DNA from: an uncultured Acetatifactor sp.
GTDB taxonomy: Bacteria; Bacillota; Clostridia; Lachnospirales; Lachnospiraceae
NCBI GenBank assembly: GCA_910584435.1
Contig: CAJUAP010000007.1
Span: forward strand, 70,034-91,389
DNA length: 21,356 nt
Reading direction: 5' to 3'
This document shows, piece by piece, positions 1 through 7,950 of this stretch. The first letter of the stretch is position 1; each line of letters opens with the position of its first letter. A model generated the notes under the pieces. It was not told the DNA's origin. It searched no databases and saw only the letters and a list, made by a program, of their open reading frames with translations. The position numbers were made by a program, and so were the translations under genes.

Positions 1-4
1 TGCA

Positions 5-1225
5 ATGCCGTCACGGGCTATAGCAGGAAAGCGTGCTGCATCATCATCGCAGTCTCCGGAAAGAGGGAGTGCTGCGAAGCCGTACAAGACAGGAGCATCA
101 CAGTCGGCGGACAAGAGGTATTGCGCAGATTCCATGCAGCCGACAGAAAGGGGGCAATCTACGAAGTCAGCAAAGTCTAACAGGGCGGGGCGTTCCGGCA
201 AGCCGGATAAATCCGCTGAAAAATATAATGCATCGTCGGCAGGAAATGCATCGGGGCAGCATAAGGGGAAGAAAAAACGTAAAAAAAGGTCAGGATTCCG
301 AAAATTTATCATTGTCGTGGCGCTTATTATTCTCCTGTTGGGAATAGGCCTCTATCAGCTGGTGGGGGCAGTCTATGTTAAAATGAATTATAAGGAAGTT
401 GCTTCCGTGGCAGAACTGCCCATGCAGGAGCAAGGGGTGGTTAATATCCTTTTAATCGGGAATGATTCACGGGAGAATGGTGATGACGGGCGTTCGGATG
501 CAATGATTTTGTTATCTGTCAGCAGTAAAACCAAAACGATTTATATGACCTCCCTGCTGCGTGATATGTATGTGGAGATTCCGGGACATGATAACAACAG
601 GTTGAATGCTGCGTATTCTTTCGGTGGTGCAGAGTTATTGATGGAAACCATTGAGAAAAATTTTGACATTTCCGTGAACCGGTATGTGCTGGTGAATTTT
701 GAGGCTTTTGCCGGTCTGGTGGATGCCGTGGGAGGGATAGAGCTGGAGCTGACCAGCGAAGAAATTGAGTATGTGAATGGATATCTGGTGGAATATAATA
801 TGCTGACCGGAAGGCCTCAGGGGACGGATAACATGGATACATCCCTGAGCGGGCTTGTCCACTTAAATGGTCCTCAGGCGCTTGCGTACAGCAGAAACAG
901 ATACCTGGGAACGGATTTCGGCAGGACAGAACGGCAGAGGAAGGTGCTGGCCGCGGTGATTAAGAAGCTGCCATCCGCATTGCTTACCAATGCAGGGAAT
1001 CTGATGGATGGGCTTCTGCCAAATCTTACCACAAATCTGACCAGAAATGAATGTTTTCGTCTGAGTCTGATGGCCGGTAAACTTCTCACTTATGAAATAG
1101 CGTCAGATAATATTCCACAGCCCGGCACTTATAAAAGCGTTATCATTCGCAAGATGGATGTGCTGGAAGTGGATTTTGAGGCCAATATAGAATACTTGAA
1201 GAAGAAATTGTATGGTGAATCATAG
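5..1225 (+). CDS. LytR-CpsA-Psr (LCP) family cell-wall glycopolymer ligase
   Basis: LCP enzymes transfer undecaprenyl-phosphate-linked glycopolymers (teichoic acid, capsule) onto peptidoglycan on the outer face of the membrane. The 406-residue frame has a long Ser/Lys/Ala-rich cytoplasmic tail (about residues 1-99), one membrane helix (about 101-123, signal-anchor type), then the LCP domain (about 147-330). LCP hallmarks seen are VNILLIGNDSR, the SLLRDMYV strand with its conserved Arg and Asp, NRLNAAYSFGG, the VDAVGGIEL motif, and GRTERQRKVL near residue 310, whose arginines usually contact the pyrophosphate. The ATG lies 4 bases from the window edge, so no ribosome site can be judged and the true start may be upstream. 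A small membrane protein gene follows after 16 bp, probably in the same transcript. The family call is firm; the polymer attached is unknown. Confidence 0.9.
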   Translation: MPSRAIAGKRAASSSQSPERGSAAKPYKTGASQSADKRYCADSMQPTERGQSTKSAKSNRAGRSGKPDKSAEKYNASSAGNASGQHKGKKKRKKRSGFRKFIIVVALIILLLGIGLYQLVGAVYVKMNYKEVASVAELPMQEQGVVNILLIGNDSRENGDDGRSDAMILLSVSSKTKTIYMTSLLRDMYVEIPGHDNNRLNAAYSFGGAELLMETIEKNFDISVNRYVLVNFEAFAGLVDAVGGIELELTSEEIEYVNGYLVEYNMLTGRPQGTDNMDTSLSGLVHLNGPQALAYSRNRYLGTDFGRTERQRKVLAAVIKKLPSALLTNAGNLMDGLLPNLTTNLTRNECFRLSLMAGKLLTYEIASDNIPQPGTYKSVIIRKMDVLEVDFEANIEYLKKKLYGES

Positions 1226-1241
1226 CAGATAGGAGGAAGAA

Positions 1242-1550
1242 ATGGATACTATATTGCTTGTATTTGTAGGTGTTATGTGTCTGTGGGTTGGTATGAAGAT
1301 ACTTTGCAGTGAAGAGAGGAACAAGGTTTTCAATAAGCGGCCGATTGAAGTGGTGGATGTGAAGAAATATAATCAATTCTGCGGGTATCTGGTGATTGGA
1401 TTCGGTATCGTGGCGGAGATTACCATATACTTTATGTGTAACGTAAGCGGGCTGCTCAGTGGCTTTTTTACGATACTTTTGATTGCAGAAGCATTACTGG
1501 TTGTGATAATTTATAACAAAGTCGAATTTATAATGCTGAAAAAGAGATAG
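1242..1550 (+). CDS. Small three-helix membrane protein, DUF3784-like
   Basis: This 102-residue protein has a perfect AGGAGG ribosome site at 1231-1236, five bases before the ATG. Three hydrophobic segments are visible: about residues 3-20, 45-67 and 71-93. A basic/acidic loop (SEERNKVFNKRPIEVVDVKKYN) sits between the first two. This layout, and the KKYNQFCGYLVIGFGI stretch in which a Lys/Tyr/Asn run precedes a helix, resembles the DUF3784 family of small Firmicutes membrane proteins; that match is from memory and is tentative. No catalytic motif is visible. It lies 16 bp behind the LCP gene, so the two are probably co-transcribed. Function unknown. Confidence 0.75.
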   Translation: MDTILLVFVGVMCLWVGMKILCSEERNKVFNKRPIEVVDVKKYNQFCGYLVIGFGIVAEITIYFMCNVSGLLSGFFTILLIAEALLVVIIYNKVEFIMLKKR

Positions 1551-1687
1551 GATGAACAGGTGTGTCTGGAATATTTGACAGATGCGTTAAAGTATGTGAC
1601 AATAGGAATGGAAGCCGGAGCAGACAATGTATGTCAAAAATGGCAGATGTCTGAGGAACCATGGCAAAAACAGGATAGGAGGCAGAT

Positions 1688-2824
1688 ATGGAAAAGAGAA
1701 GAATGGATAGGCTTGGGGTGGAGACTTCACTTCTGGGATTTGGCTGTATGCGGTTCCCGGTGACAGCGGAGGGGAAAATTGATGAGCCGCTGGCAGAACA
1801 GATGATTCATAAGGCGATTGCGGCAGGGGTAAATTATTTTGACACTGCATATCCCTATCACAGCCAGGAAAGCGAACCTTTTGTAGGAAGGGTTCTGAAG
1901 CAGTATGACAGAAAATCATTTTATCTGGCCACAAAACTGCCCTGCTGGAAGGTGGAAAAAGCGGAAGATGTGGATGCAATATTTCAGGAGCAGATGGAAA
2001 AGCTGCAGACGGATTACATAGACTTTTACCTGCTGCATGCATTGAATAAAGAGCGGTTTGATGTGATGGTAAAGCTTGGCGTCATCAAAAGGCTGGAATC
2101 ATTAAAAGCCCAGGGCAGGATACATCATCTCGGGTTCTCATTCCATGACAGGTATGAGGTATTTGAAGAGATTCTGTGTTACCGGGATTGGGACTTCTGC
2201 CAGATTCAGCTGAATTACATGGATGCAGAGGAACAGGCAGGCTTAAAGGGGTATCGGCTCACGGAAGAGAGACAGGTTCCTCTGATTGTAATGGAACCGA
2301 TTAAGGGCGGTTCGCTGGCAACCTATGCGGACGATATTGCGGATAAGTTTCATGCGCTGGATGCGGAAGCTTCCATTGCGTCATTTGCTTTGCGCTGGGT
2401 GGGAAGTCTGCCCAATGTAAAAGTAGTCCTGAGCGGCATGTCCAATATGGAGCAGGTGGAGGATAACCTGAAGACATTTGCAGAATTTAAGTGTTTGACG
2501 GAACAGGAGTATGAGGTGATTGAAGAGGTTGTGGAGCTGATTAACAGCCGTGTGAAGAGCGGATGTACAGGCTGCCGATATTGTATGCCCTGCCCGGCAG
2601 GAGTGGATATTCCCGGAAATTTCAGAATATGGAATACTTATCATATGTATCAGAAATACAGCATGGTTAAAAATGGCTGGGAAAAGGGTCTGGGCAGTGA
2701 AAAGCAGGCGAAGAATTGCGTCAAATGCGGCAAATGTGAGGCGGCCTGTCCCCAGAAACTGCATATCCGGGAAGATTTGGCAAAAGTGCAGGAAGACCTG
2801 GATAAGAAAGAGTTTATGCTGTAA
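1688..2824 (+). CDS. Aldo/keto reductase with C-terminal 4Fe-4S ferredoxin domain
   Basis: A 378-residue cytoplasmic oxidoreductase. The N-terminal TIM barrel (about 1-280) carries the aldo/keto reductase tetrad: D52 and Y57 in FDTAYPYH, K83 in LATKLP, and H117 in YLLHAL. The C-terminal part has two cysteine clusters, CTGCRYCMPCP and CVKCGKCEAACP, which are typical of two 4Fe-4S sites. The family (predicted oxidoreductases of the aldo/keto reductase family with ferredoxin domain) is common in Clostridia; the substrate is unknown, and the iron-sulfur part suggests ferredoxin- or flavin-linked electron flow instead of, or besides, NADPH. The start is supported by TAGGAGG at 1676-1682. It is followed by an AraC regulator in the same orientation, which might control it (inference). 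Confidence 0.93.
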   Translation: MEKRRMDRLGVETSLLGFGCMRFPVTAEGKIDEPLAEQMIHKAIAAGVNYFDTAYPYHSQESEPFVGRVLKQYDRKSFYLATKLPCWKVEKAEDVDAIFQEQMEKLQTDYIDFYLLHALNKERFDVMVKLGVIKRLESLKAQGRIHHLGFSFHDRYEVFEEILCYRDWDFCQIQLNYMDAEEQAGLKGYRLTEERQVPLIVMEPIKGGSLATYADDIADKFHALDAEASIASFALRWVGSLPNVKVVLSGMSNMEQVEDNLKTFAEFKCLTEQEYEVIEEVVELINSRVKSGCTGCRYCMPCPAGVDIPGNFRIWNTYHMYQKYSMVKNGWEKGLGSEKQAKNCVKCGKCEAACPQKLHIREDLAKVQEDLDKKEFML

Positions 2825-2826
2825 AA

Positions 2827-2858
2827 GTAACGGTTTAGACAGGTCATTGAACTGTTAC
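2827..2858 (+). terminator. Weak hairpin after the aldo/keto reductase gene
   Basis: GTAACGGTT (2827-2835) pairs with AACTGTTAC (2850-2858): a 9-bp stem with one G-U pair and a 14-nt loop, directly after the stop codon. No T tract follows, so it is at best a weak terminator or an mRNA 3' stabiliser before the AraC gene. Confidence 0.25.
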
Positions 2859-2893
2859 AGATAAAATGATTCTGTGAGGGAGTAATCTGCCCT

Positions 2894-3781
2894 ATGGAAA
2901 AAGCGTTTAAGCTTGATTTTGAAAATGATAAGATGGGGAGTTTATATGTAAACTGCTGCGGATGTTCCCGGACCGAAGGACTTCATAGTTTCGGCCCGGC
3001 CTCCAAGCCCCATTACCTGATACATTATATCTTGAGCGGCAAAGGGCTGTTCCGGTTTCATGATAAGGAATACAGGCTGGAGGCAGGGTATGGTTTCTTG
3101 ATACAGCCTAATGAGCTTGCCTTTTACCAGGCGGATGAAAAGGAGCCATGGAGTTATCTGTGGGTTGGATTTGGCGGCAGCCGTGTGGAGGAATATTTGA
3201 ATTCCATGGGGCTCTCTGCCAGGCATCCGGTGTTTTCCTGTGATAAGGATCAGGAATTATATGCCATTGTGCGGGATATGATGGAGCATAACACTTTCGG
3301 TATTGCGGATGATTTGCGCAGAAACGGGCAGCTGGGGGTTTTCCTGTCTGTTTTGGCCGAAAGCGCCGGTGTGGTTGCAAAGGATGAGGGTGACAAAGGG
3401 AACCAGTATGTGAAGAAGGCAGTTTCCTTTATCCAAAGCAATTACTGCAATCCGATTAAAGTAACCGATGTGGCGAATTATGTATGTATTAACAGAAGTT
3501 ATCTCTATACCTTGTTCCAGAATTATCTTGGGATGTCTCCCCAGCAGTTTCTCACAACTTTCCGTATTACCAAGGCAAGAGAATTGCTGGATTCCACTTC
3601 TTATCCCATAGAAAGTATTGCCCTTTCCTGCGGCTATAGTGATGCTCTGGTATTTACCAAGGCATTTCGGGCCATGAAAGGGATGTCGCCGTCTCAATAC
3701 CGCAAACAGAGCCACCGGGAGAACAGCCGGGAACAGCTGCAGGAGGTGGAACATCTGATTGCGCAATTGTTAAAGCCCTGA
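2894..3781 (+). CDS. AraC family transcriptional regulator
   Basis: A 295-residue DNA-binding regulator. The N-terminal half (about 1-150) looks like an AraC-type cupin sensor: HYLIHYILSGKGLFRF, then YGFLIQPNELAFYQAD, then WSYLWVGFGG. The C-terminal half (about 175-275) has the two AraC HTH motifs: VTDVANYVCINRSYLYTLF and the family signature around ESIALSCGYSDALVFTKAF, ending MSPSQYRKQ. Proteins of this layout usually sense a sugar and activate carbohydrate genes. The start is the ATG at 2894; the best ribosome site, GAGGGAG at 2876-2882, is 11 bases away, longer than usual. M14 (ATG 2933) is an alternative but would cut the cupin. The target is unknown; the upstream aldo/keto reductase is the nearest candidate. 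Confidence 0.92.
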   Translation: MEKAFKLDFENDKMGSLYVNCCGCSRTEGLHSFGPASKPHYLIHYILSGKGLFRFHDKEYRLEAGYGFLIQPNELAFYQADEKEPWSYLWVGFGGSRVEEYLNSMGLSARHPVFSCDKDQELYAIVRDMMEHNTFGIADDLRRNGQLGVFLSVLAESAGVVAKDEGDKGNQYVKKAVSFIQSNYCNPIKVTDVANYVCINRSYLYTLFQNYLGMSPQQFLTTFRITKARELLDSTSYPIESIALSCGYSDALVFTKAFRAMKGMSPSQYRKQSHRENSREQLQEVEHLIAQLLKP

Positions 3782-3825
3782 TGGGGATGCTGCAAACCAA
3801 ATCATCCTTATTTCTGCATCCCCAT
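3781..3825 (+). terminator. Perfect 10-bp inverted repeat at the end of the AraC gene
   Basis: ATGGGGATGC (3781-3790) and GCATCCCCAT (3816-3825) form a perfect 10-bp stem with a 25-nt loop; the first base belongs to the AraC gene's TGA stop. No T run follows. It may be a Rho-independent-like pause or an mRNA 3' end structure. Confidence 0.35.
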
Positions 3826-4083
3826 AGTGTCTGTGGATTCTATTACTGCTCTGTTTCAGCGCCTGCAATCGTCTGGGCATCGATGGATTCTATGTTGTGT
3901 ATAATTATTTCTTCTTTCAAAAAGTAAATCGCAGAAACAATCTCCAAATGTTAATTTATCAGTGCCATTGTAAAAATTATCTCTTTTTTTAAAACCTTTT
4001 CTGCATGAATTGGGTTATATTATATGAAAATGGCCGTTGGAAATGTAACAGCCGTAACAAAAGAGCATTATGAGGGAGCCGTT
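3826..4083. other. Intergenic region upstream of the sigma-factor operon
   Basis: About 260 bp without a convincing gene, AT-rich toward the right. TATAAT occurs at 3900-3905 but no TTGACA-like box sits 16-18 bp upstream. The decamer TGGATTCTAT occurs twice (3833-3842 and 3884-3893). A T8 run lies near 3983-3990. An ECF-type promoter for the downstream sigma gene could be here but cannot be assigned by eye. Confidence 0.4.
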
Positions 4084-4848
4084 GTGAGTGAGCGCCAGTG
4101 GATACATGTGATTCAAAAAGGGAATAGGAGAGGGGCGAAGGGGAATCCTCCGGTTTTAAAGGAATGCCTTCAGGATATCGCGGAAACATATTATGACGAT
4201 ATCTATCGTTTTTGTGCTTATCAGACAGGCAGCAGGGAGGATGCATATGATTTGGCACAGGAAACCTTTCTCCGGTTCATACGGTATGTGGAAAGTTATC
4301 ACGACCGTAATTTAAAGGGATATCTGTTGACCATTGCCATGAATGTGTGCCGTAATTACATGACAGAGCAGAGAAAAGAGAATTTCAGAAGGGTGCCCTT
4401 TGAGGAAAGTCTGCAGCAGGAGAGAGAAATATCAGGAGGATATCATAAGTGGAAAGGGGGGCATGGGCCTCAGAGAGAGGAAGGGATGTCTGCAGGTATC
4501 GTGGAGGAAATTGTGAATAAAGATAAGTTTTCGGACATGTGTGTGGATATGTCTGAGAAAACAGATGTGCCGGGGGCATTGGGTGGGAAAATTTCTGTGA
4601 GGCGGTGTACCGCGGAGTTATCGCAGCAGGAATGTCATGTGATAGATGCAGATATCCATGATCGGTTGATGGGGGCATTGGCAGCGCTGCCGGAAATGCA
4701 GAGGGAAACAATACTGCTTCATTATATGTATGACATGAAATATTGGGAAATAGGCAGACGGATGGGAGTAAGTGTTTCTACTGTGAAATCCCGTATCAGA
4801 CAGGGGATGGATAAGCTGCAGAGGATATTGAAGAGGGAGGATTTCTAA
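4084..4848 (+). CDS. ECF-type RNA polymerase sigma factor with long linker
   Basis: A sigma-70 family, extracytoplasmic-function type factor. Region 2 is seen at AETYYDDIYRFCAYQTG...DAYDLAQETFLRFIRYV...LKGYLLTIAMNVCRNYM. Region 4 is seen at LAALPEMQRETILLHYMYDMKYWEIGRRMGVSVSTVKSRI, a clear recognition HTH. I prefer the GTG start at 4084 because GAGGGAG (4071-4077) sits 6 bases before it; the in-frame ATG at 4024 has no ribosome site. That gives 254 residues, longer than the usual 160-200. The excess is a roughly 80-residue poorly conserved linker between regions 2 and 4. The gene heads an operon with a membrane protein and an ABC exporter, so it probably controls its own cluster, perhaps in response to envelope stress or an antimicrobial (inference). 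Confidence 0.88.
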   Translation: MSERQWIHVIQKGNRRGAKGNPPVLKECLQDIAETYYDDIYRFCAYQTGSREDAYDLAQETFLRFIRYVESYHDRNLKGYLLTIAMNVCRNYMTEQRKENFRRVPFEESLQQEREISGGYHKWKGGHGPQREEGMSAGIVEEIVNKDKFSDMCVDMSEKTDVPGALGGKISVRRCTAELSQQECHVIDADIHDRLMGALAALPEMQRETILLHYMYDMKYWEIGRRMGVSVSTVKSRIRQGMDKLQRILKREDF

Positions 4849-4880
4849 TGCCAGGGTGATAAAACGATGCATGGAGATTG

Positions 4881-5040
4881 GTGGACAGGGAAGAAATGGA
4901 TGAAGAAACAGCGGATGGGAAGACAGTGGGAAAGGTAGCGGCGGGAGTGAAACGGTGGACAGAGAAACAGCGGATGGGAAGGCCGTGGGGCAAGAAGCAG
5001 TGGGGAGTGATATGGTGGGCAGAGAAACAGCAAATAAGGA
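4881..5040 (+). repeat. Imperfect tandem repeat across the start of the membrane protein gene
   Basis: Three degenerate units begin with GTGGRCAGRGAA-like sequence at 4881, 4955 and 5015, each followed by an AACAGCGGATGGGAAG-like or AACAGCAAATAAGGAAG-like stretch. Unit 1 to unit 2 is 74 bp (out of frame); unit 2 to unit 3 is 60 bp (in frame). Unit 1, read from GTG 4881, encodes a peptide resembling the N-terminus of the downstream protein (VDREEMDEETADGKTVG against VDRETADGKAVG). Confidence 0.6.
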
Positions 5041-5890
5041 AGCAGAAAATGTAGAAATGAACAGGACGGCAGATAGGAAAATGATGAATAAGGGAGATTG
5101 CAGGAAGCATTACAGCAAAAAAGATAGGCCGGAAGGGGCCGGCAGGGAGCTGTGGGAACAGGCCGGGAGTCTGCTGCCTGATGATGCTGGCAGAAAACGG
5201 GCCATGGATGTTATACGGGCAGAAATTGCCGGTAAAAATATTCGGCATGTTCCTTCCGGCCGGGAACTGATTGTGATTGAACTGCAGTATATTTCCCCTT
5301 TTTTCTGGCTGATGCAGGGAATATTAGTCATGGGATTGCTGCTTTTATTTATCCTGAATCCAAACCAGGAACGGAAGTTTATGGATGATATCAGATGGAT
5401 TTCCATAGAGGCGGCATGGATGGGCGTGATAACATGCAGTGACCTGAGCAGACATATCTCCAGGGGAATGGCAGAATTGGAACAGAGCTGTTATTTTAAT
5501 CTGCCTCAAATGTGGACAATGCGGATGATTTTCACAGGAATTGTGGATATTCTGCTTTTGGCGTTTTGCAGCGGCAGAATTGCGGAGACGGCTGCTGTGC
5601 CTTTTGTGCAGGTGTGTATTTATGGATTGGTGCCTTTCGTGCTGTCTAATATATGCTGTTTGCAGTTATTTACATTTATGAGGGGAGGCAGGGGCCGTTA
5701 CGGGCAGCTGGCCATGGCTTTTCTGGCAGGTATGATAGCGATGGTTCCAAGTGTAACGCCGTCATGGTATGAGATTGAGTTTCTGGGATTATGGTCAGGC
5801 GTATTGCTTACAGGCGTATTACTGCTTTTATGGCAGATATGGATTCTATATGGAAAAATGAACAGGGGGGAGATACTATGCTGGAATTGA
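4955..5890 (+). CDS. Six-helix membrane protein of the sigma/ABC operon
   Basis: A 311-residue protein with a polar, low-complexity N-terminus (about 1-105) and about six membrane helices: near residues 112-133, 146-162, 188-208, 214-244, 249-268 and 273-296. No family was recognised. Its place between the ECF sigma gene and the ABC ATPase suggests an anti-sigma factor or an exporter subunit, but no zinc-binding anti-sigma motif is visible. The start is uncertain: the GTG at 4955 has GGGAG at 4943-4947, and an in-frame stop at 4901-4903 bars a longer version. An upstream repeat copy (4881) encodes a similar N-terminus in another frame, so the start may have moved by repeat slippage. Its last 13 bases overlap the ATPase gene, implying translational coupling. 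Confidence 0.72.
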   Translation: MDRETADGKAVGQEAVGSDMVGRETANKEAENVEMNRTADRKMMNKGDCRKHYSKKDRPEGAGRELWEQAGSLLPDDAGRKRAMDVIRAEIAGKNIRHVPSGRELIVIELQYISPFFWLMQGILVMGLLLLFILNPNQERKFMDDIRWISIEAAWMGVITCSDLSRHISRGMAELEQSCYFNLPQMWTMRMIFTGIVDILLLAFCSGRIAETAAVPFVQVCIYGLVPFVLSNICCLQLFTFMRGGRGRYGQLAMAFLAGMIAMVPSVTPSWYEIEFLGLWSGVLLTGVLLLLWQIWILYGKMNRGEILCWN

Positions 5891-6750
5891 CGGAAGTGAC
5901 AAAAAAGTACGGACATAAAACAGCGGTAAACGGAATTTCCTGCAGTCTTAACAAGGGTGTGTACGGTCTGCTTGGCGCCAACGGCTCCGGCAAGACCACG
6001 CTGCTGAGGATGATCTGCGGTATCATGAAGGTATCAGCAGGTGAAATCCGTTATGGAGGTAACCATATAAAAGAATTAGGAGCCGGGTATCGACAGGTTC
6101 TGGGCTATCTGCCGCAGAATTTTGGTTATTATCCTGAATTTACGGCCAGGCGGTTTCTGCTGTACCTGGCAGCGCTGAAGGCATTGCCCAGGAATGAGGC
6201 AGAGGCGAAGGCGGATGAATTATTTGAATTGGTGGGGCTTACGCAGGATCAGAACCGCAAGATTAAGACTTTTTCAGGGGGGATGGTGAGAAGGCTGGGA
6301 ATCGCACAGGCGCTTTTGAATGATCCTGAGATATTGATATTGGATGAACCTACGGTGGGGCTTGACCCCAAAGAGCGTATACGATTTAGGAATATTATCA
6401 GTTCACTCTCCAAGAAACGGATTATTATTCTGTCCACCCACATTGTGTCAGATGTGGAATATATTGCGGATGAAATATTGCTTATGAAAGGAGGACGGCT
6501 GCTGGCATCAGGAGATATTGCAAAAATGCTTTCCATGGCCAGGGGGAAGGTGTGGGAATGCTGTGTGAAGCCGGAGGAAGCCGAGAATTACCAGGCGTTG
6601 TATCATGTGAGCAATCTGCGTAATACGGAGGATGGTGTAAGGCTGCGGATCGTATCGGACACCAGGCCCATGGAAAACGCACAGCCCGTTGATCCCGATC
6701 TGGAGGATGTGTATTTGTATTATTTCAGAGAGGAGGCCGCAAATGTTTAG
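5878..6750 (+). CDS. ABC transporter ATP-binding protein
   Basis: A 290-residue nucleotide-binding subunit of an exporter-type ABC transporter. In order it shows Walker A GANGSGKTT (about residues 36-44), the Q-loop in LGYLPQNFG, the ABC signature FSGGMVRRLGIAQ, Walker B ILILDEPTVGLD, and the H-loop in ILSTHIVSD. The start is the ATG at 5878, with GGGGGGAG at 5866-5873. The frame is open further upstream to 5791, but those extra residues are coding sequence of the previous gene in another frame and do not match the family. The gene overlaps the previous gene by 13 bp and the permease gene by 8 bp. It probably powers the permease encoded next; the cargo is unknown. Confidence 0.95.
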   Translation: MLELTEVTKKYGHKTAVNGISCSLNKGVYGLLGANGSGKTTLLRMICGIMKVSAGEIRYGGNHIKELGAGYRQVLGYLPQNFGYYPEFTARRFLLYLAALKALPRNEAEAKADELFELVGLTQDQNRKIKTFSGGMVRRLGIAQALLNDPEILILDEPTVGLDPKERIRFRNIISSLSKKRIIILSTHIVSDVEYIADEILLMKGGRLLASGDIAKMLSMARGKVWECCVKPEEAENYQALYHVSNLRNTEDGVRLRIVSDTRPMENAQPVDPDLEDVYLYYFREEAANV

Positions 6751-7894
6751 GACGGAGATTTACAGGATTCTATCACGGAAAATGGTAGTGGCAGCAATGA
6801 CCGCGGCATTTCTGCTGGTTATGTATTATGGGCTGGGTAATACTGTCTGGCGTGAAGGTGTGATTGACGAGGGGAAAGTATATGACAAAACGGAAGCAAT
6901 AGCAAGGGATAAGGAAATTACGGCGGAATTTTCCGGGGTACTGACGGAAGATACTGTAAGGGCTATTTGGGATAAATATGGAGCGCCTGCGGACGAGGCG
7001 AAACGGGGTACATATGATGTCATGGAACAGCGGGCGGTTCAGGGAACTAAGGAGAATTACTGTAATCGGTTTGTAGCCCGGACTTTTGCAGAACTGATTC
7101 AGGGGGAGGGAGGCGATGCCGTTTATGTGCTTCCGGAAGATTTATCTCAGAGCCCATACCTGCAGGGTGAGTACTATTTTGGATATGCCGGGAACGGATG
7201 GGATGGATATTGGGATATGTATCTGGTGGCGTATGTGCTGACCTGTATTGTGATTGTGGTAGCGTTGGCGCCTATGTTCGCAGAGGACTATGCCTGTGGC
7301 GCCGCAGATATTATTCTGCCAACGGTGAAAGGACGCGGCAGGCTCTGGCTGGTGCGCAACGGTATCGGCTGCTGCTTCGCAAGTCTCTATTATTGGCTGC
7401 TTTGCGGAGGACTTCTGCTGGAACAGTTGTATTTCTATGGTACGGAGGGGTTACAGGTCAGCTGTAAGATAGCATATATGCCCATGTTTTTCCCGGAAAA
7501 TGCAGCGCCATTGGGGAGGGGGCTTGTGATGCTGTATCTGGCAGGGTGGTTTGCCGTTCTGGTATTGGTTGGGGTGGTACAGTGTGTCTCTGCAAAAAGC
7601 AAACAGTCCTTTGGGGCATTGGTGTGGTCGGTACTAATTTATATAGGACCGTTTGCAGTCATGAGAGTAGTGCTGGATGCTATGCCCATGGAAATGGTAA
7701 ATGCTTTGGGGATGGTGAATGTCATATTGCATTATATATGTTATAGTACGCCTTTTAGCTATCCTGGGTCATTTATGCAGGCACCCGGAAATGCCAGGCT
7801 GCTGCTTACGGGTATTGCCGCAGCAGCAGCGCTGGCAGGAGCATTGCTGGGGAGTTACAGTTATTGCCATCATCAGGTGGAAACAACCAGATGA
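6743..7894 (+). CDS. ABC-2-like transporter permease
   Basis: A 383-residue integral membrane protein that pairs with the preceding ATPase. An N-terminal helix (about 14-32) precedes a roughly 130-residue extracytoplasmic domain. A block of about five or six further helices follows: near MYLVAYVLTCIVIVVALAP, ASLYYWLLCGGLLL, LVMLYLAGWFAVLVLVGVV, ALVWSVLIYIGPFAVM, and LLTGIAAAAALAGALLGSY. The large loop after helix 1 is typical of ABC-2 type exporter permeases. The start is the ATG at 6743 with AGGAGG at 6731-6736; it overlaps the ATPase stop by 8 bp. Substrate unknown. The gene is last in its operon and runs toward the convergent XRE gene; no clear terminator is visible in the 56-bp gap. Confidence 0.86.
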   Translation: MFRTEIYRILSRKMVVAAMTAAFLLVMYYGLGNTVWREGVIDEGKVYDKTEAIARDKEITAEFSGVLTEDTVRAIWDKYGAPADEAKRGTYDVMEQRAVQGTKENYCNRFVARTFAELIQGEGGDAVYVLPEDLSQSPYLQGEYYFGYAGNGWDGYWDMYLVAYVLTCIVIVVALAPMFAEDYACGAADIILPTVKGRGRLWLVRNGIGCCFASLYYWLLCGGLLLEQLYFYGTEGLQVSCKIAYMPMFFPENAAPLGRGLVMLYLAGWFAVLVLVGVVQCVSAKSKQSFGALVWSVLIYIGPFAVMRVVLDAMPMEMVNALGMVNVILHYICYSTPFSYPGSFMQAPGNARLLLTGIAAAAALAGALLGSYSYCHHQVETTR

Positions 7895-7950
7895 TGAAGT
7901 AAAGCAGTGCGTGAAAGGTGTGATTACCGGCTTATAACAGTCCTCTGGGT

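Noticed and set aside
1560..1763. 67-codon GTG-start frame between the small membrane protein and the aldo/keto reductase
   Set aside because: No clear ribosome site, Trp/Arg-rich unnatural composition, and a 76-bp overlap with the well-supported reductase gene.
4867..4938. Short 23-codon ORF after the sigma gene
   Set aside because: Only a weak AGGGTG site, Trp/Lys-rich product, and it lies inside the tandem repeat.
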